From: Aquimarina sp. BL5
GTDB lineage: Bacteria; Bacteroidota; Bacteroidia; Flavobacteriales; Flavobacteriaceae
Reading direction: 5' to 3'
Assembly: GCF_003443675.1 (NCBI RefSeq)
Contig: NZ_CP031963.1
Location: 1,325,501 to 1,389,500, forward strand
DNA length: 64,000 nucleotides
The number at the start of each line of letters is the position of its first letter. The first letter of the stretch is position 1. Made by a program: the position numbers and the translations under genes. The notes beneath the pieces are model-generated. The model did no database searches. It was not told the origin of the DNA and worked only from the letters and a program-made list of their open reading frames with translations. This document shows, in pieces, positions 10,087 through 18,842 of the stretch.

Positions 10087-11478
10087 ATGATTCCACAAGA
10101 CACTATAGTAGCTTTAGCGACACCTGCAGGAGCTGGTGCTATTGCCGTAATACGAGTTTCCGGAAACGATGCAATTGGCATCTGTGCTCCTCTGTTTCGC
10201 TCTATTAAAGGTAAAGACCTTACTAAACAAAAAAGTCATACAATACATTTAGGTCATATATTGGACAATGATCGTGTCTTAGACGAAGTATTAGTATCAC
10301 TTTTTAAAGGAACAAATTCGTATACTGGTGAACCAACGGTAGAAATCTCTTGTCACGGATCGAGTTATATACAACAAGAAATTATTCAATTATTACTTCG
10401 TAAAGGATGTAGAATTGCTAATGCAGGTGAATTTACGCTACGTGCTTTCATCAATGGAAAACTAGATCTTTCGCAAGCTGAAGCAGTTGCTGATTTGATT
10501 GCTTCTGATTCTGAGGCTTCTCATCAGATTGCTATGCAACAAATGCGTGGTGGGTTTAGCAACGAAATCAAAAAGCTACGAGATGAACTTCTCAATTTTG
10601 CATCTTTAATTGAATTAGAACTAGATTTTGCGGAAGAAGATGTAGAATTTGCCAACAGAACTCAGTTCCAAGATTTAATATCAAGAATTACCAAAGTCCT
10701 AAAACGATTGATAGATTCTTTTGCAGTAGGCAATGTTATTAAAAATGGAATTCCTGTAGCGATTGTTGGAGAACCTAATGTAGGTAAATCTACTTTGCTA
10801 AATGCTTTACTGAATGAAGAACGTGCCATTGTTTCGGATATAGCCGGAACCACAAGAGATACGATTGAAGATGAAATTAATATTGGTGGTATTGGTTTCC
10901 GATTTATTGATACCGCAGGTATCAGAGATACTAAAGACGTGGTAGAAAGTATAGGGATCAAAAAGACTTTCGAAAAGATCGAACAAGCACAAGTGGTTAT
11001 TTATTTAGTTGATAGCTCAGCGTTGACCATTGATAGTTTGAAACAATTAAAAACTGAAATTGGTAAGATTAAAAATAAATATCCTCAGAAACCCCTAATC
11101 GTTGTTGCTAACAAAATCGATAGATTAGACAGTTCTGAAATAAAAAATCTAAAATCTGAAATTGAGAATATTCATTTATTAGCTGCGAAACAAAATATTG
11201 GAGTAGAAGAACTACAAAACAGACTCTTGGAATTCGTTAATACCGGAGCCTTACGAAATGATGAGACGATAGTGACTAACTCTCGTCATTATGATGCATT
11301 ATTAAAAGCTTTAGAAGAAATTCAGAAAGTACAATACGGTATTGATCAAGGAATATCTGGAGATTTAATGGCCATTGATATTCGTCAGGCATTATATCAT
11401 TTTGGGGAAATCACTGGTGAAATTACATCCGATGATTTGCTTGGTAATATTTTTGCTAATTTTTGTATTGGGAAATAG
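10087..11478 (+). CDS. mnmE: tRNA modification GTPase MnmE
   Basis: MnmE, with MnmG, installs the cmnm5 modification on U34 of certain tRNAs. The start at 10087 (MIPQDTIVALATPAGAGAIAVI) matches the family N-terminus; the frame is open from a TTG at 10021 but those 22 codons look unlike MnmE. A TATTTTTG -10-like element at 10059-10066 also lies inside that extension. The protein is 463 residues: an N-terminal formyl-THF-binding domain, a G domain with P-loop GEPNVGKST (about residue 228), TTRD, DTAG (about 275) and NKID, and the C-terminal CIGK whose Cys is required in the family. A single gene; nothing odd. Confidence 0.95.
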   Translation: MIPQDTIVALATPAGAGAIAVIRVSGNDAIGICAPLFRSIKGKDLTKQKSHTIHLGHILDNDRVLDEVLVSLFKGTNSYTGEPTVEISCHGSSYIQQEIIQLLLRKGCRIANAGEFTLRAFINGKLDLSQAEAVADLIASDSEASHQIAMQQMRGGFSNEIKKLRDELLNFASLIELELDFAEEDVEFANRTQFQDLISRITKVLKRLIDSFAVGNVIKNGIPVAIVGEPNVGKSTLLNALLNEERAIVSDIAGTTRDTIEDEINIGGIGFRFIDTAGIRDTKDVVESIGIKKTFEKIEQAQVVIYLVDSSALTIDSLKQLKTEIGKIKNKYPQKPLIVVANKIDRLDSSEIKNLKSEIENIHLLAAKQNIGVEELQNRLLEFVNTGALRNDETIVTNSRHYDALLKALEEIQKVQYGIDQGISGDLMAIDIRQALYHFGEITGEITSDDLLGNIFANFCIGK

Positions 11479-11620
11479 ATTCATAGTGAGTGTGATTGAA
11501 AGATTATTTATGGTTTAACTAAAAAATCATAAGTCTTTGACTTGTATCAATCAGGAAAAAATAAAAGAGGGAAATTATCTTTTTTTAATCTATTTTTGGC
11601 AAATTAATTTCAAGCTAACT

Positions 11621-12319
11621 ATGAGTATTCAAGTCAAACTTTTTGTAGACGACAATGAGTTTATTGTAGAACAACATTATTTTAGTTTCTTTCAAAATGC
11701 AGATCAAACTGGAAGACCTACCAGTAAGCCTATGAATCGAACTTTTGATTTTGTAATACACGGTAGCAACGACACTACTTTTTTTGAGTGGTCTATCGAT
11801 TCGCAAATGATGAAAAATTGTAAAATCACTTTTTCTTCTAGGTTTGGAACAAGTAAAAGTAACACTATAGAGTTACTGGATACCTATTGCTTATACTATA
11901 AGTTACACTATCAGCACGATAGCTCTAGCCCTATGATGGTGTATTTCAGTTTATCTCCAGCAACAATTCTATTTAATGGACAAGAAATGTTATCACATTG
12001 GTGGCGCAAAACTGATCCAGCATTATTAGGACAACCTGTTATAGAAAGAGAAGATGAAGATACTGAGCCAAAAGTAATAGACTATTACATTACTGATTTA
12101 GAAGGAAACAAAAAGCCTGAATATGAAGTTGGTGACCAAGTTTATGTTGTCGTAAAGACCAAAAATATGACTGGTAAAGAGCTTACTCTTAATTTAAAGG
12201 ATAAGACAAAAGATTTTAAATATGAAGGAGAAGTACTTCCGAACGATCGTTTAGAAAATTATCAAATAAGAAGTAATACAGAAAAAATTAAACTAGAAGT
12301 AATACCTCAACAAAATTAA
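11621..12319 (+). CDS. tssD: T6SS tube protein TssD (Hcp-like) with C-terminal extension
   Basis: Residues 1-130 resemble the Hcp-like TssD tube proteins of the Bacteroidota type VI system (T6SSiii): a beta-barrel start (MSIQVKLFVDDNEF), then DQTGRPTSKP, DTTFFEWSID, the MKNCKITF strand and a DTYCLYYKLHY block. Such proteins stack as hexameric rings and carry cargo. Normal TssD ends near residue 130-150; here about 95 more residues follow, with an acidic linker (EREDEDTEP) and a small beta domain (DYYITDLEGNKKPEYEVGDQVYVVV). I chose the ATG at 11621 over 11537 because it begins the family sequence and a TATTTTTG promoter element lies at 11591-11598. The candidate effector begins 5 bp later, so the extension may be its adaptor. 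No other T6SS gene is in the window. Confidence 0.75.
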   Translation: MSIQVKLFVDDNEFIVEQHYFSFFQNADQTGRPTSKPMNRTFDFVIHGSNDTTFFEWSIDSQMMKNCKITFSSRFGTSKSNTIELLDTYCLYYKLHYQHDSSSPMMVYFSLSPATILFNGQEMLSHWWRKTDPALLGQPVIEREDEDTEPKVIDYYITDLEGNKKPEYEVGDQVYVVVKTKNMTGKELTLNLKDKTKDFKYEGEVLPNDRLENYQIRSNTEKIKLEVIPQQN

Positions 12320-12324
12320 AACTA

Positions 12325-13464
12325 ATGGGTAAGAATACTTTTGAGCTAATCATAGATGGAAATTTAGAAGGAACTACTTCTATAGAAATAGCAGATTGTT
12401 GCTGTGAGAAGTCAAAGCCTGCAAAAAGTTTTGCACAACTGGTTGCTCTTGTCAAACACAGTGAAGACAACCTTATCATCAAAGGTTATGACGATATGGG
12501 TGATAGAATTAGTATCATTAGAGGTATTTATTATGGAACTGAATGGAGTTTAGACTATTCCAAAGAACAAAGTAAAGCACGTAATTTTGCCTTTAATGAA
12601 TATACAAATAGTAATGTGGAGGCAGATGCCAGAGAAGCTCTTAAATGCTCTGAAAACTGCAAAGCAGACTTATTCAATTCATTATTTAACAGCTTCGAAA
12701 TTTTTGATTCACCTTACAAAGCTGTAGATTTTGGACATTTGATTATAGGTATGGATTCTAGAAGAAGTTGGCGTGCTAAAAGTATTGGTATCCCAACACA
12801 AGGAGGTACAGGTTTAGAGCTTAACACTTGGGTAGGTGATCTTGGTGGTGGAGTTGGAAAACTATCTTTAGATCGCGTTAGAAACCCTAAGAAGAGAGCA
12901 AAATCTCTTTTCCCTATATCTGGTAGTAGTTACGGTGCAATGGTTAATTTAGAGGGAGATATAGCTTCTTATGTTTGTGGAATGGATAGCAATAATGAAT
13001 CGAAAATTGATGATCCTACGGACAATTTTGAAACCATACACGAAGCCCTACAAGATTACTTTGATACTAAATGGGATAAACGAGCCACTTTCTTTTTAAA
13101 AATGTTAGATGGGGAATTCGAAGGAAATAAGCTAAAAAATAAAGATGAGGTAGTTGAATATTGTGCGGAGGCATTGAGCGATTTCTCATATTGGTATTTA
13201 GGTATTAGAATGAAAGAAAAAGGTTTGGGTGAAATAGACGAATTTACGGCAGCTTCTGGTAACTTTGAACCTGTATCAAGAGAAGTTGCATCTATTTTTA
13301 TAGATGGATTACTTCACGTAGTTGAAAAACCGCAGGATATGATTACAGCCAGAACCAACCCTAACCCTACTCCAAGAGAAGAAACTACGGTTGATAAAGC
13401 AAGTGAGCTTTTAGAAAAACTAAAAGACAAATTCAAAAAAATGGACTTAAACCCTTTTGATTAA
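12325..13464 (+). CDS. Unrecognised 379-residue protein, candidate T6SS effector
   Basis: I do not recognise the family with certainty. There is no signal peptide and no membrane helix. Residues 1-95 form a beta-rich N-terminal part with an unusual CCC triplet (ADCCCEKSK). The central part contains VDFGHLIIGMDSRR and LNTWVGDLGGGVG, patterns of Asp, His and Gly that look like an enzyme core. The C-terminal 45 residues are a proline-rich linker and a charged helix (KASELLEKLKDKFKK). Position between an extended TssD and a small membrane protein, 5 bp and 1 bp away, suggests cargo that is loaded on the tube and neutralised by the downstream product. That is inference from context; no toxic activity is shown. 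Confidence 0.5.
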   Translation: MGKNTFELIIDGNLEGTTSIEIADCCCEKSKPAKSFAQLVALVKHSEDNLIIKGYDDMGDRISIIRGIYYGTEWSLDYSKEQSKARNFAFNEYTNSNVEADAREALKCSENCKADLFNSLFNSFEIFDSPYKAVDFGHLIIGMDSRRSWRAKSIGIPTQGGTGLELNTWVGDLGGGVGKLSLDRVRNPKKRAKSLFPISGSSYGAMVNLEGDIASYVCGMDSNNESKIDDPTDNFETIHEALQDYFDTKWDKRATFFLKMLDGEFEGNKLKNKDEVVEYCAEALSDFSYWYLGIRMKEKGLGEIDEFTAASGNFEPVSREVASIFIDGLLHVVEKPQDMITARTNPNPTPREETTVDKASELLEKLKDKFKKMDLNPFD

Positions 13465-13465
13465 T

Positions 13466-13750
13466 ATGAAAAAGTTTTGGATTTACAGCATATTAGTTTC
13501 TGTAGCTTTGGCTATACTATTTTCTATTTTTCTATTCGTGGGTATCTCAACTGATAGCCCTGCATATCTTTCTATATCTAAAATGATTATTAATATTACC
13601 GTTGTTCAATTTATTGGAAGTATAATATTTGCAATCGTTAAATTTAAAACTCAGACCTATAAAACTATCTTCTTTATTCTCGGTATTTTTATAATTCTAT
13701 GTTATCAGGTATTTCTATATTTCGGAGTATTATCTGGCTTACTAGGCTAG
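13466..13750 (+). CDS. Small three-helix membrane protein, candidate immunity protein
   Basis: The ATG at 13466 is 1 bp after the stop of the candidate effector gene, so the two are translationally coupled. An in-frame TTG at 13457 is less likely. The 94-residue product consists almost wholly of three hydrophobic helices (residues about 5-26, 34-54, 66-90) separated by short basic loops. No known family was recognised. An inner-membrane location would suit immunity to an effector acting in the periplasm or at the membrane. The stop overlaps the stop of the convergent next gene by 3 bp. Confidence 0.5.
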   Translation: MKKFWIYSILVSVALAILFSIFLFVGISTDSPAYLSISKMIINITVVQFIGSIIFAIVKFKTQTYKTIFFILGIFIILCYQVFLYFGVLSGLLG

Positions 13751-14307
13751 TTTGATTTAATTGATACTCTATCAATACTCAAGTAATCAGAGATTGTTGG
13801 ATCAATATAAACCCTTTCACCTGTATTAGAGTTCTCTACTATAACGAAATCGTGGTCTTTAAAGAAAGGTGAATCAAAGTATTTATGTATGTCTATACCT
13901 AAAAAAAATAGCTTCCCAACGTAGGCTTTTGCTTTCCATTCATTAGATAATCTAGATTTTTCTATCAGGTAGTTACAAGTAAATGCATAAAAGTAGGCAT
14001 ACCCCACACATTGCGTTTTATGTGTATTCACTATTTTATTTGGATCTACATCGCATTTAGATGAGGTAAACTCTAGTTTTTCACTAGTGAGTTCATTAGA
14101 TTTATCTACTATTGATGTAATACTTGGCAGGTTGTCACTTACCGTAGAATCGTCTAAATAACTGATCAATTTTGAATTAATAATAGTATATCCTTTTCTT
14201 TCTTCTATAGCATCGTATTTTACAGAAACCCGATAGATATAGCCTCTAAAAATAAAAAGTAGAGCCATTAGTATAATAAATATGTATCTTTTTTTTATAA
14301 TTTTCAT
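13747..14307 (-). CDS. Membrane-anchored transglutaminase-fold (papain-like) protein
   Basis: This 186-residue protein has one N-terminal membrane segment (KRYIFIILMALLFIFRGYIY) and then a short transglutaminase-like core. The catalytic-type residues are seen in order: Cys in KTQCVGYAYFYAF, His in KDHDFVIVE and Asp in YIDPTISDYL. Such domains in bacteria are usually peptidases or amidases rather than cross-linkers. The anchor places the domain on the periplasmic face. It is convergent with the T6SS-type cassette and may be unrelated to it, or a periplasmic factor carried with it. The family call rests on the triad pattern only. Confidence 0.6.
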   Translation of the reverse strand: MKIIKKRYIFIILMALLFIFRGYIYRVSVKYDAIEERKGYTIINSKLISYLDDSTVSDNLPSITSIVDKSNELTSEKLEFTSSKCDVDPNKIVNTHKTQCVGYAYFYAFTCNYLIEKSRLSNEWKAKAYVGKLFFLGIDIHKYFDSPFFKDHDFVIVENSNTGERVYIDPTISDYLSIDRVSIKSN

Positions 14308-14412
14308 TTAGTTTTAAAAAGGTGTAATTTCCCTAAAATATTCTTCAGAAATTCTTTTTTAATGGAAACTTTCATATTTTAACATCAACACTAATAACCA
14401 ATTTCTCTAAAG

Positions 14413-15204
14413 ATGAAAGTTACCAAAGAATTAGTACATGTTGCTTATGAAGTTGCCGTAAATGTTTATCAAGGTAAACTTACTAGAAAAGAAGGAATTG
14501 ATAAAATTGCTGGAAATGGTCGTATGAACTCTAATAGTGCGGCGGATTATATTCACAATCTAAAACGTTTATTAGATGGAGAAAAGTTTACTAGAACACT
14601 TAATTCGTATTCAATGGATTATTATTTAAAAAACATCCATCTCAACTACGGAAAAAGAGGAATATCTAATGCTTTGAAAGCATTAAAATTACATATCACC
14701 TATTACGAAAATTTGCAAAAGATAACAATGCATTCAATGCGTGAAATATTTTTGAAATATGATAAAATTAATTCTGATGTATTTAATGAAATAGAGCGAG
14801 ATGAAATTATAACAATTTTAAATAACGAAAATAAAACCAAACAACAATTAGCTCAAGAATTAAAAAATCTAAAACCTACCAATCCTGAATACATTAAAAT
14901 TAATAGTAAAACCTATAAAAGAGATAATGCTACTATAGCTAAAATCAAAATATTAAGAGATTTCAGGTGTCAAATCTGTTCTAAAAGGATCAAAATGAAA
15001 AACGGCTCATATTACATCGAAGCTGCTCACATAAAACCAAAACATCTAGGAGGAAACGAACTCCCTAATAACATCATTCTATTATGTCCTAATCATCATA
15101 AAGAGTTTGACTATGGCGATCTCAAAATATTCCAACATACATCTGATATATTAAACTTTAATCTCAATAGTACTGAATATTCAATTTCTTTGAAACTGGG
15201 TTAA
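14413..15204 (+). CDS. HNH endonuclease
   Basis: The C-terminal 80 residues of this 263-residue protein are an HNH nuclease domain. CQIC and CPNHH supply zinc-type cysteine pairs, AAHIKP holds the catalytic His, and a conserved Asn lies in LPNNIILL. The N-terminal 110 residues are a helical domain (ELVHVAYEVAVNVYQGKLTR...) resembling the N-terminal domain seen in some McrA-type modification-dependent HNH nucleases; this likeness is from memory and unproved. The gene after it starts 16 bp downstream and encodes a membrane protein, so the pair may be a small defence unit. No methyltransferase is nearby, which would fit a modification-dependent enzyme. Confidence 0.8.
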   Translation: MKVTKELVHVAYEVAVNVYQGKLTRKEGIDKIAGNGRMNSNSAADYIHNLKRLLDGEKFTRTLNSYSMDYYLKNIHLNYGKRGISNALKALKLHITYYENLQKITMHSMREIFLKYDKINSDVFNEIERDEIITILNNENKTKQQLAQELKNLKPTNPEYIKINSKTYKRDNATIAKIKILRDFRCQICSKRIKMKNGSYYIEAAHIKPKHLGGNELPNNIILLCPNHHKEFDYGDLKIFQHTSDILNFNLNSTEYSISLKLG

Positions 15205-15220
15205 AACTAAAAATAATTTA

Positions 15221-16017
15221 ATGAAAAAAAATACAGAAGAAGGTCATAAAAAGAATGCATTCTTTGAAGACTATAAAAAAGAGGTTTTCTACTTAATTGG
15301 TTTTAGTATATTTCTATTCTTGATAATTTTTTTAGTTACTAGAAATGTAAAGTGGTTTTCTTATTCCCTTCTTGGATTAGGAGAAATTGGAGATGCTATA
15401 GGAGGAATAACTGCTCCTTTTATAAACCTTCTAGCTGCTATCTTGGTATATCTCCATCTTTTAAAGCTCAAATAACTGCTAATAAAAATCAATATGAGTT
15501 ACTCTTAAAGGATCAAGAGTTGTTACGTAAACAAATCGAAGAATCAAGAAATGATGGCAATATCCAGTTTGTTTTTAAATTATTTGATGACATAAAAAAA
15601 GATCACGAAAAAATTGGTAAAACAGTCGAAAATGGAACAATCGACAAAGCATTAAGGTTTTTCATATTTCATCTAGAAGAATTAGAATATTTAAAAGATG
15701 GAGATATACAAAAAAGCATGCTAGACAACATAATAGGAAGGTTTCAATATATTATTGATCAATATGCAATGCTTATAAACACATTAGGTGACCTTGACTT
15801 CGACAACAGTCAAGTAATAAAAATTAAACTAATAATTAATTTATATTATGGTAGTTACATCGAAACTTATTTATTTGACATTGAGGAAAAATACAAGGAA
15901 TCTAACTTTGATTATGAGTACCTTAATATTTTAATCCAAAGCGGAATACAATTATCTGATATTATAGAAGATATTAACAATGGTATTAGTGAAGAAGATA
16001 ATAACGAAGAAGAGTAA
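15221..16017 (+). CDS. Two-helix membrane protein with cytoplasmic coiled-coil domain, frameshifted
   Basis: Two overlapping frames together make one protein. Frame one (15221-15475, 84 residues) has two membrane helices (about residues 21-41 and 58-81) with a GDAIGGITAPFINLLAAIL segment. It stops soon after the second helix. The -1 frame then continues without its own start as AQITANKNQYELLLKDQELL, a coiled coil followed by a helical acidic domain ending at 16017. The combined product is about 265 residues. The layout resembles membrane proteins annotated as putative phage abortive-infection proteins in Bacteroidota, but that is a weak call. The break may be a recent mutation (a net 2-nt insertion explains it), a sequencing error, or a programmed -1 shift at 15460-15466. 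It follows the HNH gene by 16 bp. Confidence 0.6.
15460..15466 (+). other. Possible -1 frameshift heptamer T TTA AAG
   Basis: In the zero frame the codons are CTT TTA AAG CTC AAA TAA, so the sequence T TTA AAG has the X XXY YYZ form needed for tandem -1 slippage, six bases before the stop codon. Slipping joins the two halves of the membrane protein. A weak 6-bp hairpin (ACTCTT / AAGAGT) lies about 35 nt downstream, and no strong stimulator is seen, so function is unproved. Confidence 0.35.
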
Positions 16018-16047
16018 GTCTATCTAAATTTTACAATAATAAAAGAA

Positions 16048-16254
16048 TTAATGATTTTCTTGATCCATTTTATCCTTCTTCCTTAAATGAAGACCATAAA
16101 ATATACTTAAGACAAAATAAATAACAAAAATCAAAACAAATGTCACTATAGGGTGCAGTTCTTTACCAATAGAAATACTAATTACTTCGGCAACCATACC
16201 AGATAATAGAAGGCTAATTAAAAATCGTATGTACCATTTTTTAAATAATTTCAT
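16048..16254 (-). CDS. Small two-helix membrane protein
   Basis: A 68-residue hypothetical protein with two hydrophobic helices (LLLSGMVAEVISISI and PIVTFVLIFVIYFVLSIFYG) and a basic start and end (MKLFKKWYIRF; LRKKDKMDQENH). No family was recognised. It is convergent with the frameshifted membrane-protein gene and stands alone. Confidence 0.55.
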   Translation of the reverse strand: MKLFKKWYIRFLISLLLSGMVAEVISISIGKELHPIVTFVLIFVIYFVLSIFYGLHLRKKDKMDQENH

Positions 16255-16591
16255 AATACTTTATATCAAATATTGTTAAATTAAATGTAGTAAATTCAGT
16301 ATTAAAAGAACCTAAATATCTATCTATTATTTTTTAAGACGAAATGTTATAAAATATTTTTACTATTTACTTATCAATATGTTGGATTTGATATGCGTTT
16401 ATTATCTATCTAATAATTACTTTAACAACTCAAAATGTACCTTATTTGTACCTCTAAATATTAAAAACACCTATTTTATTGATAAAATAGATTTTGTATT
16501 GGAAAATAAAATTACAATTAGCAAAAAATAAGAGGGAAACGAGTCCCTCTTATCTAATCCATATTTCAAAATAGTGAAACTTTATATTTTA
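16255..16591. other. Intergenic region without a gene
   Basis: This 337-bp AT-rich stretch holds the upstream region of the small membrane protein on the left and the terminator of the FAD protein gene on the right. An 8-bp AT-only hairpin (CTATTTTA / TAAAATAG, 16471-16490) is present but is weak. I see no coding potential. Confidence 0.5.
16528..16553 (-). terminator. Terminator of the FAD-dependent oxidoreductase operon
   Basis: A 10-bp perfect stem (ATAAGAGGGA / TCCCTCTTAT) with a 6-nt loop. Read on the minus strand the stem is followed by six U (A run 16523-16528 on the plus strand). Confidence 0.85.
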
Positions 16592-18829
16592 CTATTTCAA
16601 TTTTACTCCACTAAAAATCTCCGTTTCTGATGGTAATCCTAGTTTATCTCTCATCACTTGACCTGCCTGAAGACCAGCAACTATAGCTCCTTCATAATAC
16701 CCTACGTTGACTCCAAAATTGATCCAATCTCCAGTAATTATAAGATTATCAAAACCAGATTCACTAGCTTTAAGACGATATTTATTAGAACCCGGAAGTG
16801 ATAAGGTGTACCTGTCTGTTGGATTTACATTGGCACGAAAAAACTGTGTTTTTAATCTACCATAACCGGTTTTGGCAGTTTTCGAAAAATCATGAATTAC
16901 ATCTAACTTCATTCCTTCTGGATACTCTAGTGTAGTAGCGTTCGGAAAAAACCAGCCCATTTTATCTTTCAGCCATTGTTCAGAAACACGCATAATACGT
17001 TCTAGTTGATCGTGAGGATATGCTTGATCCGAATATGGAGGTATAACTTCTGGGTCTAGAAATGATCCTGTATAGTATATTAATACACCTGGTTTATCAT
17101 CTTTCCAATCTTCATACGGCATCACTTGTGACATATCTATAAATGAATACTGAGGATCAGCATAGGTTACCAAGTTGGGTAATGATCCTTCTGGAAAACC
17201 CCAATCAGGTAAGCTCATCCCTAATTCTTTTAGTGTAGGCTTCATCCACAATTGCATGGACATGGTAGGAATACTTTTAACATGATTATACATTTTATTC
17301 CAGGCTGTATTATTAGCAATAATCTCCTTACAAATTCCTTCATCACCTCCTAAAACATCAATAGGAATTCCTAAAATGACATAATCAAAATCTTTCCCTT
17401 TTTCTAAAGCAATTTGTCCCACATTTTCCCAGCCACACCAAGCTTCTTCCAGATCATATTTACCTTCCTTAAGCGCTTTAGCTTGTTGATCATCAATCTG
17501 GTCATAAAGAGGTTCTCCGGGCCATACATCTAGGCCTTTGAAAGGATACGTAGGATTATATGTGCCATTTTTTAATGTAACCTGTTCGGCAATAGACATC
17601 TTTTCTATTTCTCCAGAATCCGAATAGTGCACCTGTTCTACTTTATGAAAGAACTTAAAGTTTACTCCTCTATTTTTAAGTGTCAAATAAATTGGAGTAA
17701 TCATAGTATCCGCTGTTCCGGCTTTGAACTTCCATACAAAAGATCCTTTGTAACCTGCAGAATTTGTTAGAAAATGAAGTCCTACTCCAGCCGCCAAACT
17801 ACCTTGCTGATCAGCTCCCGTTAGGTTGTGAAATGTTCCTGTATACAGAAATCTAACCATTGCAGAGCTCAGTAATCGTTCACTTGCCCCATGGTTTTTA
17901 AGCCATGCTCGGTAATCCAAATCATTAATACGCTCATAGTCTAGTTCATGAGTTTCTGGGTTATATACATCCTCAAATGTACCTTTCATATTGACAAGGC
18001 CAAATTCTACAAATACAGCTAGCCAATAGAAATATTCATTATGATCTGCTATGGAATCAATGAGCTTAGCAACCCATTTAGAAAGTACATCTAATAAATC
18101 TTTAATCAAGGAATGATGATCTTTTCGTTGTGAATGATCGTGATCTTCACTGGTCAAATTCTGAACTAATTCGGATACATAATTCAGTAATTTTTCACCT
18201 TCGTGTTTAAAAACTTTGTCTTTTATAAACCCTTCAAATTTAGATTTGAAACTTGCCCAAAGTGGATGATGTTCTGGTGATTTAATTTCTTTAGCAGACT
18301 CGGAAGCCATATTCATAAGACTATCTTTGTTTGGATCCGTACCAAACAAAATTTCGGAAATCAATCCCACAGCTTTATGAACAATGGCAGAAAAAGGTAA
18401 TGGCCCACCTTGACCGGGTATATAATCGTTAGATGGAAAAATGATATTCTTTTTAATCCATTGATTTGTCTTAGGATCAAAATGAGTAAGTAATGTTGTG
18501 TCTTCTCGATCAAAGCCATCTTCCCAGGATTTAAAAGGACTATTGGGCATTAGGTTATGTTTTTCGCATTCTTTATATGAATCCTGAATCAGTCGAAAAG
18601 CATTTTCATACCATCCCTGAGCGATATGAATTCCGTGTTCCTGAATCCTTTCGTTTGGACCTCTTCCTGTAGCTGTCTTACCTCCTAACCTCCAGCCCAT
18701 TTGATATATGGTTATATCATAATGATCTTGCCAGTTTTCATAGGAACTAAGTTCATAAGCAGCGGTTAATGACGACATCCCACTACCAAGAATGGCTATT
18801 TTCTTTTTGTTCTCTTGTTTATTTTGCAT
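16592..18829 (-). CDS. FAD-dependent amine-oxidase/desaturase-like protein
   Basis: The 745-residue product begins with an FAD-binding Rossmann motif (KKIAILGSGMSSLTAAYEL) and has the GWRLGGKTATGRG and EHGIHIAQGWY segments near residue 50-75, which match the NAD(P)/FAD-binding amine oxidoreductase and phytoene-desaturase superfamily. Near the C-terminus, NLIITGDWINFGVNVGYYEGAIVAGLQAG is the matching FAD-binding end. It is longer than typical desaturases because of a helical, acidic insertion at about residues 150-270. There is no signal peptide. The substrate cannot be told. It lies 13 bp downstream of a gene of unknown family, and the two share a terminator, so they likely act together. Confidence 0.8.
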   Translation of the reverse strand: MQNKQENKKKIAILGSGMSSLTAAYELSSYENWQDHYDITIYQMGWRLGGKTATGRGPNERIQEHGIHIAQGWYENAFRLIQDSYKECEKHNLMPNSPFKSWEDGFDREDTTLLTHFDPKTNQWIKKNIIFPSNDYIPGQGGPLPFSAIVHKAVGLISEILFGTDPNKDSLMNMASESAKEIKSPEHHPLWASFKSKFEGFIKDKVFKHEGEKLLNYVSELVQNLTSEDHDHSQRKDHHSLIKDLLDVLSKWVAKLIDSIADHNEYFYWLAVFVEFGLVNMKGTFEDVYNPETHELDYERINDLDYRAWLKNHGASERLLSSAMVRFLYTGTFHNLTGADQQGSLAAGVGLHFLTNSAGYKGSFVWKFKAGTADTMITPIYLTLKNRGVNFKFFHKVEQVHYSDSGEIEKMSIAEQVTLKNGTYNPTYPFKGLDVWPGEPLYDQIDDQQAKALKEGKYDLEEAWCGWENVGQIALEKGKDFDYVILGIPIDVLGGDEGICKEIIANNTAWNKMYNHVKSIPTMSMQLWMKPTLKELGMSLPDWGFPEGSLPNLVTYADPQYSFIDMSQVMPYEDWKDDKPGVLIYYTGSFLDPEVIPPYSDQAYPHDQLERIMRVSEQWLKDKMGWFFPNATTLEYPEGMKLDVIHDFSKTAKTGYGRLKTQFFRANVNPTDRYTLSLPGSNKYRLKASESGFDNLIITGDWINFGVNVGYYEGAIVAGLQAGQVMRDKLGLPSETEIFSGVKLK

Positions 18830-18842
18830 TGGTTTATTGGTT

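Noticed and set aside
11478..11620. Terminator after mnmE
   Set aside because: No convincing stem with a T run was seen in this stretch.
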